The notes under the pieces: model-generated | Database searches by the model: none | What the model saw: only the letters and a program-made list of their open reading frames with translations | What the model was told of the DNA's origin: nothing | Made by a program: the position numbers and the translations under genes | Shown: positions 59,758-64,000 of the stretch, piece by piece | Layout: the number at the start of each line of letters is the position of its first letter | Numbering within the stretch: the first letter of the stretch is position 1 | Assembly: GCF_000416235.1 (NCBI RefSeq) | Contig: NZ_ATLO01000042.1 | Coordinates: 372,001-436,000, forward strand | Direction of reading: 5' to 3' | From: Pseudomonas sp. CFII64 | GTDB lineage: Bacteria; Pseudomonadota; Gammaproteobacteria; Pseudomonadales; Pseudomonadaceae | DNA length: 64,000 nucleotides

Positions 59758-60561
59758 ATGCACTACGAAATACTCGGCTGTCAGGCAGCAGATGCACCGA
59801 CGCTGGTGTTGAGTTCCGGTCTGGGGGGTTCCGCGCGTTTCTGGGCGCCGCAATTGCCGGTGCTCATTGAGCAATACCGCGTCGTGGTCTACGACCAGGC
59901 CGGAACCGGGCGCAGTCCGGCCAGCCTTGCCGAAGACTATTCGATTGCGAGCATGGCCGGTGAATTGCTGGCAATGCTCGACGACCTGGACATCCAGCGT
60001 TGCCATTTCATAGGCCATGCCCTGGGCGCACTGGTCGGACTGGAGCTGGCCCTGCAACGCCCGCAATTGCTACAAAGCATGGTGCTGATCAACGCCTGGA
60101 GCAGCCCCAATCCCCACAGCGAGCGCTGCTTCGCGATCCGCAAGACCCTGCTGCGCGATAGCGGTCCGGCCGCTTACGTTCAGGCGCAGGCGCTGTTTTT
60201 GTACCCCGCCGACTGGATCGCCGCGCACAGCGCACAGCTGGCCGAAGATGAAGCCCACGCCTTGGCGCACTTCCCGGAAACCGACAACCTGCTGCGGCGC
60301 ATTGCTGCCCTGCAAGCCTTCGACATTGAAGACCGGCTGCATCAGATCAAGACGCCGACCCTGCTGATCGCCAATCGCGACGATATGCTCGTGCCGTGGC
60401 AACGCTCGCAGCATCTGGCGGACAAGCTTGCCGGGGCGCGCCTGGCGTTACTCGACTACGGTGGCCACGCTTCCAGTGTCAGCGACGTTGAACCCTTCAA
60501 TCGCGAACTTGTTAATTATCTTGCTGGCCAGACCCGAGCGGAGACACTGACATGCAAATAG
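59758..60561 (+). CDS. rutD: Alpha/beta hydrolase RutD
   Basis: A 267-residue alpha/beta hydrolase starting at 59758 (TGGAG upstream). It has the N-terminal form MHYEILGCQAADAPTLVLSS and the elbow GHALGA. In this motif the usual Ser is Ala-flanked His-Ala (FIGHALGALVG), consistent with RutD lacking a standard Ser nucleophile. It is thought to help turn aminoacrylate into malonic semialdehyde or to hydrolyse carbamate. The 45-bp gap before it contains a short hairpin (CGGACG...CGTCCG). Confidence 0.92.
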   Translation: MHYEILGCQAADAPTLVLSSGLGGSARFWAPQLPVLIEQYRVVVYDQAGTGRSPASLAEDYSIASMAGELLAMLDDLDIQRCHFIGHALGALVGLELALQRPQLLQSMVLINAWSSPNPHSERCFAIRKTLLRDSGPAAYVQAQALFLYPADWIAAHSAQLAEDEAHALAHFPETDNLLRRIAALQAFDIEDRLHQIKTPTLLIANRDDMLVPWQRSQHLADKLAGARLALLDYGGHASSVSDVEPFNRELVNYLAGQTRAETLTCK

Positions 60562-61118
60562 CCGAACTCCCCGTTACCGCGCCGACGACCGCACCCGCGC
60601 CGATTGCACTGCAGGATTTCCGCGACGCCATGGCCGGCCTGGCCGCAGCCGTCAACGTCATCACCACTGATGGCCCCCATGGTCGATTTGGTTTTACCGC
60701 CACGGCGGTGTGCAGCGTGACGGATTCGCCGCCAACCCTGCTGGTTTGCCTGAATCGCTCGGCATCGGTCCATCCAGCCCTCACCGCCCATGCAACGCTG
60801 TGCATCAATACCTTGACCAGCGAACAGCGCGAGCTGTCCAACCTGTTCGGTGGCAAGACGCCCATGGCTGAACGCTTCGCCGCCGCACAATGGTCTGAAT
60901 GGGTCACCGGTGCGCCAATTCTCAATGGCGCAGCGGCCTCCTTTGATTGCCGGGTCAGCCAGACTGTCAGCGTCGGCACACATGACATTCTGTTCTGTGA
61001 AGTATTGGCGCTGCGTCGGCAGAAGGATGCGGCGGCGCTGGTGTATTTCGACCGAAACTATCACCAATTGCCTCCTGTCCAGCCGTCGCCGACGGGAATC
61101 AGCCATTCAAACGGATGA
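60552..61118 (+). CDS. rutF: Flavin reductase RutF
   Basis: A 188-residue flavin reductase of the RutF/HpaC type (DFRDAMAGLAAAVNVITTDG, CVNRSASVH-like and CINTLTSEQRELSNLFGG). It supplies reduced FMN to RutA. It overlaps rutD by 10 bp and follows it directly. In E. coli rutE lies between rutD and rutF; here it is absent. Confidence 0.94.
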   Translation: MQIAELPVTAPTTAPAPIALQDFRDAMAGLAAAVNVITTDGPHGRFGFTATAVCSVTDSPPTLLVCLNRSASVHPALTAHATLCINTLTSEQRELSNLFGGKTPMAERFAAAQWSEWVTGAPILNGAAASFDCRVSQTVSVGTHDILFCEVLALRRQKDAAALVYFDRNYHQLPPVQPSPTGISHSNG

Positions 61119-61293
61119 CACAACCAAGCGAGCAAACTTCAGATGAATGAAGCGCCAGACACCGAGAAATAATATCGAACTGCCATCTTTCCGACGTCAG
61201 ATTTTAATCACCTGCCGATCATCGGAAGTCGCGAATTTTCCCAACTACGAGGACTCCATCTATCGACAACATCAACAATAGAGGGATGCAGAC

Positions 61294-61518
61294 ATGCATC
61301 ATTCCAGACATTACCGAATCGACTATCTATTACACGGCAAGTACAAGAGCTTCTATGTCTGCGCCCCGGCAATGGACAATGCGTCAGCCTGGAACTGGGC
61401 GGCGGTGGATGCGGGATTTGGCCAGATACCCAAATACCGCATGGACAAAGTTCCTGTTATCAGTAAACCCAAAGCCGAGCAATTCGGCCTGAGTGATGTG
61501 CAGTGGACAGAGTCATGA
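61294..61518 (+). CDS. DUF6555-type small protein
   Basis: A 74-residue protein starting MHHSRHYRIDYLLHGKYKSF; GAGGG lies eight bases upstream. The pattern (IDYLLHGKYKSFYV, NASAWNWAAVDAGFGQIPK, LSDVQWTES) fits the DUF6555 family of small Pseudomonas proteins, whose function is unknown. It is 175 bp past rutF and convergent with a second small gene. Confidence 0.7.
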   Translation: MHHSRHYRIDYLLHGKYKSFYVCAPAMDNASAWNWAAVDAGFGQIPKYRMDKVPVISKPKAEQFGLSDVQWTES

Positions 61519-61544
61519 GTTTCATTTAAACGCTCTTTTTTTGT

Positions 61545-61778
61545 TCATTGCACGAGCGCTCTCAAACGGGCCTCAAGCGCTGTTTCGAAGAACACATGCA
61601 AGTTGTCTATTTCACTGTGACTCATCGTTCCCGCAGCCTCCAGGCCGAGCACGAACCCATCGGCACGTGCGCCAGACTTGACTGCCTGAATCATGGAGCT
61701 TGCTTGTTCTATTTGTCTGAGCAGGCGAATGACCTGGCGTTTGACGGGTTCGGTGAGGATCAGTGTTTCGATGTTCAT
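61545..61778 (-). CDS. Small hypothetical protein, 77 residues
   Basis: A 77-residue, mainly helical, acidic protein starting MNIETLILTEPVKRQVIRLL with CAGGCGAG upstream. No motif known to me. It is convergent with the DUF6555-type gene (26-bp gap) and follows another small leftward gene, so this is a group of small genus-restricted proteins. Confidence 0.6.
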   Translation of the reverse strand: MNIETLILTEPVKRQVIRLLRQIEQASSMIQAVKSGARADGFVLGLEAAGTMSHSEIDNLHVFFETALEARLRALVQ

Positions 61779-61874
61779 CTCGCCTGCGTCTCGTTAATCA
61801 TTTGAATAATGACGCGCAGTCGGACAGCGCCGACCGGTGCCATTGATTACGAAACAGCACTTCGTGGAAAGTTT

Positions 61875-61937
61875 GCCTGATCATTGATCAGGCTGACGAA
61901 CGGCGATCTATATAGCCCCGGCTTTACCGAGGCTATA
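61875..61937. terminator. Two stem-loops between small leftward genes
   Basis: GCCTGATCA-t-TGATCAGGC (61875-61893) is an almost perfect palindrome, and TATAGCCCCGG (61911-61921) pairs with CCGAGGCTATA (61927-61937) with one mismatch. Both lie just past the stop of the gene at 61952. No T-run follows, so the terminator role is likely only by position; the first may be an operator. Confidence 0.45.
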
Positions 61938-61951
61938 TCAGGTGATCGGGA

Positions 61952-62140
61952 CTACTGACGCTCCGCTCGCGGAACCCTGGCCTGATAGGCCGGTAACGAC
62001 GCTGCATAGGCCAAGGCTTCTTGTCGGGTGCCGAAAGAACCCAACCGATCATCCTTAGTACAGACTTTCCACGGACCGCTATTAACGCTGATGACTTGAT
62101 AACCATTGATCTGCATCTTCGAGAGCATGGGCGTGTTCAT
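61952..62140 (-). CDS. Small hypothetical protein, 62 residues
   Basis: A 62-residue protein starting MNTPMLSKMQINGYQVISVN with a very strong ribosome-binding site (GGAGGTAACT). The central part GPWKVCTKDDRLGSFGTRQEALAYA resembles DUF2188-like small repeats. Likely a short cytoplasmic protein of unknown function, well translated by its leader. Confidence 0.68.
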   Translation of the reverse strand: MNTPMLSKMQINGYQVISVNSGPWKVCTKDDRLGSFGTRQEALAYAASLPAYQARVPRAERQ

Positions 62141-62295
62141 ACAGTTACCTCCATTTCAGTCAAGAGAAAGGGATTGCCTGCCTACCTTACACCCCGGCGA
62201 ACGCGATCCGCGTGCCTTACGTCGCGTCACCCTCCCCCGCAAGCCCGGCAGATTTGACCGGTGACCTGCGCAGAAAGATTTGCACGTCCAATATT

Positions 62296-62307
62296 ATGGT
62301 ATACCAT
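62296..62307. promoter_or_regulatory. Perfect 12-bp palindrome, GntR-type operator candidate
   Basis: ATGGTATACCAT matches the TGGTATACCA core used by many FadR/FCD-type GntR regulators. It lies 41 bp upstream of the ATG at 62349, over or just after the expected promoter, so repression of the following catabolic genes is likely. No GntR gene is in the window; it may be beyond the right edge. Confidence 0.65.
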
Positions 62308-62348
62308 CAGACGCAATACACACCAATAACCCTGTCTGGGAGCCGCTC

Positions 62349-62939
62349 ATGAGTTTCGAAATTCGCAAAATCGTTAGCTACGCCGAGGAAACCTTCATCG
62401 AAGGCGGTAAAGCCACCGACAAACCGGTGACCATGATCGGCCTCGCCGTGGTGATCAAAAACCCGTGGCTGGGCCGTGGTTTCGTCGAAGACCTGAAACC
62501 GGAAATCCGCGCCAATTGCTCGCACCTGGGTGAATTGATGGTCCAGCGTCTAACCGATGCCATCGGCGGTGCCGACAAAATCGAGGCCTACGGCAAAGCA
62601 GCAGTGGTCGGTGCCGATGGCGAGATCGAGCACGCTTCGGCAGTGATCCACACCCTGCGTTTCGGCAATCATTACCGCGAAGCGGTCAAGGCCAAGAGCT
62701 ACCTGAGCTTCACCAACAAACGCGGCGGCCCCGGCACTTCGATTCAGATCCCGATGATGCACAAGGATGACGAAGGTTTGCGCTCGCACTACATCACCCT
62801 GGAAATGAAGATCGAAGACGCGCCACGCGCCGATGAAATCGTCGTGGTCCTCGGGGCTGCCAATGGCGGGCGTCTGCATCCACGGATCGGCAATCGCTAC
62901 ATCGATCTTGAAGACCTGGCCGCCGAGAAAGCCCAGTAA
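62349..62939 (+). CDS. Amino-acid-synthesis family protein (DUF1185-type)
   Basis: A 196-residue protein starting MSFEIRKIVSYAEETFIEGG. The pattern (KPVTMIGLAVVIKNPWLGRGFVEDL, YGKAAVVGADGEIEHASAVIH, GPGTSIQIPMMHKDDE) fits the 'amino acid synthesis' family (PF06684). Despite the name no reaction is established. It begins a rightward operon with a hydrolase and an aldehyde dehydrogenase. Confidence 0.85.
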   Translation: MSFEIRKIVSYAEETFIEGGKATDKPVTMIGLAVVIKNPWLGRGFVEDLKPEIRANCSHLGELMVQRLTDAIGGADKIEAYGKAAVVGADGEIEHASAVIHTLRFGNHYREAVKAKSYLSFTNKRGGPGTSIQIPMMHKDDEGLRSHYITLEMKIEDAPRADEIVVVLGAANGGRLHPRIGNRYIDLEDLAAEKAQ

Positions 62940-62962
62940 GACTCATAGTGCAGGAGCGATCC

Positions 62963-63793
62963 ATGATTCGGCTCACCGCTGAGCGCACCCCCGCCGGCAC
63001 CAGTTACCTGGCGACCGGCCAAGGCCATCCCGTGGTGTTGATCCACGGCGTTGGTTTGAACAAAGAGATGTGGGGCGGCCAGGTCGTAGGTCTGGCTCCG
63101 CACTATCGGGTCATCGCGTACGACATGCTCGGCCATGGCGCCAGCCCGCGCCCGGCCGCCGACACGCAATTGCGTGGTTACGCCGAACAACTGGAGGAAC
63201 TGCTCGACCATCTGGGCCTGGCGCAGGCCACGGTCATCGGTTTCTCCATGGGCGGGCTGGTCGCGCGGGCTTTCGCGCTGCACTTCCCGCCGCGCATTGC
63301 CGGCATGGTGATTCTCAACAGCGTGTTCAATCGCTCTGCCGAGCAACGTGCCGGCGTCATTGCCCGCACCAGCCAGGCCGCCGAGCACGGGCCGGACGCC
63401 AACGCAGCCGAAGCTTTATCGCGCTGGTTCAGCCGTGAATATCAGGCGGCCAACCCGGCGCAGATCGCTGCGATCCGCCAGGTATTGGCTGACAACGACC
63501 CGCAAGGCTATCTGACGACGTACACCTTGTTCGCGACCCAGGACATGTACCGCGCCGATGACCTGGCCAGTATTCAAGTGCCGACCCTGATCGCCACTGG
63601 CGAACTGGACCCCGGCTCCACCCCGGAAATGGCGCGGCAACTGGCCTCGCATATTCCCGGTGCACAAGTGGCGATACTCCCCGAACAGCGGCATATGATG
63701 CCGGTGGAGTCGCCGCGACTGGTCAACCAGGTATTGCTGGAGTTTCTGACCAAGGCTGACGTAAACAATCAGGCAAAGGGGATCGTTGCATGA
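62963..63793 (+). CDS. Alpha/beta fold hydrolase
   Basis: A 276-residue hydrolase; CAGGAG precedes the ATG at 62963. Landmarks: oxyanion region VVLIHGVGLNKEMW, elbow GFSMGGL (catalytic Ser), Asp in ATGELDPGS, and a candidate His in PEQRHMMPVE. It lies 23 bp after the amino-acid-synthesis-family gene, and its stop overlaps the next ATG by 4 bp. The substrate is unknown; context suggests a hydrolytic step in the degradation of a small organic compound. Confidence 0.88.
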   Translation: MIRLTAERTPAGTSYLATGQGHPVVLIHGVGLNKEMWGGQVVGLAPHYRVIAYDMLGHGASPRPAADTQLRGYAEQLEELLDHLGLAQATVIGFSMGGLVARAFALHFPPRIAGMVILNSVFNRSAEQRAGVIARTSQAAEHGPDANAAEALSRWFSREYQAANPAQIAAIRQVLADNDPQGYLTTYTLFATQDMYRADDLASIQVPTLIATGELDPGSTPEMARQLASHIPGAQVAILPEQRHMMPVESPRLVNQVLLEFLTKADVNNQAKGIVA

Positions 63794-64000
63794 CGCTCGC
63801 GCGCTTTCAGATGTGTATTGATGGGCAATGGGTCGACGCCCTCTCCGGCAAGACTTTCCAGAGCCTCAACCCGGCGCTGGCCCAACCCTGGGCCGAGTTG
63901 CCCGACGCCGACGAGGCAGATGTGGACCGTGCCGTGCAGGCCGCGCAGCGGGCGTTCGAAAATCCGGCCTGGCGCAAACTGACCGCCACGGCGCGGGGCA
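63790..64000 (+). CDS. Aldehyde dehydrogenase, N-terminal fragment
   Basis: The first 70 residues, cut by the window edge: MTLARFQMCIDGQWVDALSG, then TFQSLNPALAQPWAELPDAD and VDRAVQAAQRAFENPAWRKL, the standard N-terminus of NAD(P)-dependent aldehyde dehydrogenases. It starts in an ATGA overlap with the hydrolase, so it belongs to the same operon. The catalytic region is outside the window. Confidence 0.9.
   Translation, partial: MTLARFQMCIDGQWVDALSGKTFQSLNPALAQPWAELPDADEADVDRAVQAAQRAFENPAWRKLTATARG

Noticed and set aside
62349..62939. Possible displaced rutE
   Set aside because: The protein fits the amino-acid-synthesis (DUF1185-type) family, not the nitroreductase fold of RutE.

Overview
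This window is a chromosomal segment of a fluorescent-group Pseudomonas or a close relative. It is GC-rich, almost every gene has its best family match in that genus (OprC, OprD, Rut, DUF3313, DUF3087, DUF3833, DUF6555), and the gaps carry several classes of short palindromic REP elements typical of these genomes. No tRNA, rRNA, CRISPR array, transposase or prophage gene was seen. All function calls come from reading the translated sequence, not from database searches.

Layout. 1-6300: the edge of a leftward gene, a Tat-exported dienelactone hydrolase, a CAP/SCP protein, and a complete paoABC-type periplasmic molybdenum aldehyde oxidoreductase. 6300-12100 (leftward): a DUF3313 lipoprotein, a DUF3087 membrane protein, the TonB-dependent copper receptor OprC with a Met/His-rich DUF2946 protein, and an MFS exporter. 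12200-14300: an Rrf2 regulator divergent from an NDH-2-like flavoprotein, with dyads between them. 14550-15620: a DUF3833 lipoprotein and a chalcone-isomerase-like protein. 15660-25070: a LysR gene followed by an eight-gene leftward operon (flavin monooxygenase, two ABC permeases, two ATPases, binding protein, CMD protein, AhpD-like protein). The permease joints overlap by 4 bp, and a strong terminator follows the last gene. This looks like uptake and oxidation of an unknown small organic substrate.

25200-32300: an Hsp20 chaperone and a small conserved protein, then a compact six-gene operon encoding a stressosome: RsbR, RsbS, RsbT, an RsbX-like phosphatase fused to a GHKL ATPase domain, a histidine kinase and a hybrid histidine kinase. 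There is no RsbU or sigma-B, so the likely output is phosphorelay signalling.

32500-44200: a LysR/YbfB-MFS pair; a LysR-DoxX-ABM-amidohydrolase-YcaC set in which the last gene reads through its usual end and across a REP element; an OprD porin abutting an AraC gene; an alpha/beta hydrolase; and an HD-like protein lacking the HD aspartate. 44280-52520: an 1848-residue Ser/Thr-kinase/ATPase/histidine-kinase protein with a CheY-type and a FixJ-type response regulator and a shortened winged-helix ATPase regulator. 52900-56100: an MFS exporter, an AraC regulator and a secreted metallo-hydrolase.

56300-61120: rutR divergent from rutABCDF (uracil ring opening), with a recognisable RutR box but no adjacent rutE or rutG. 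61290-62140: three small Pseudomonas proteins. 62300-64000: the start of a further catabolic operon (amino-acid-synthesis family, alpha/beta hydrolase, aldehyde dehydrogenase) behind a 12-bp GntR-like palindrome.
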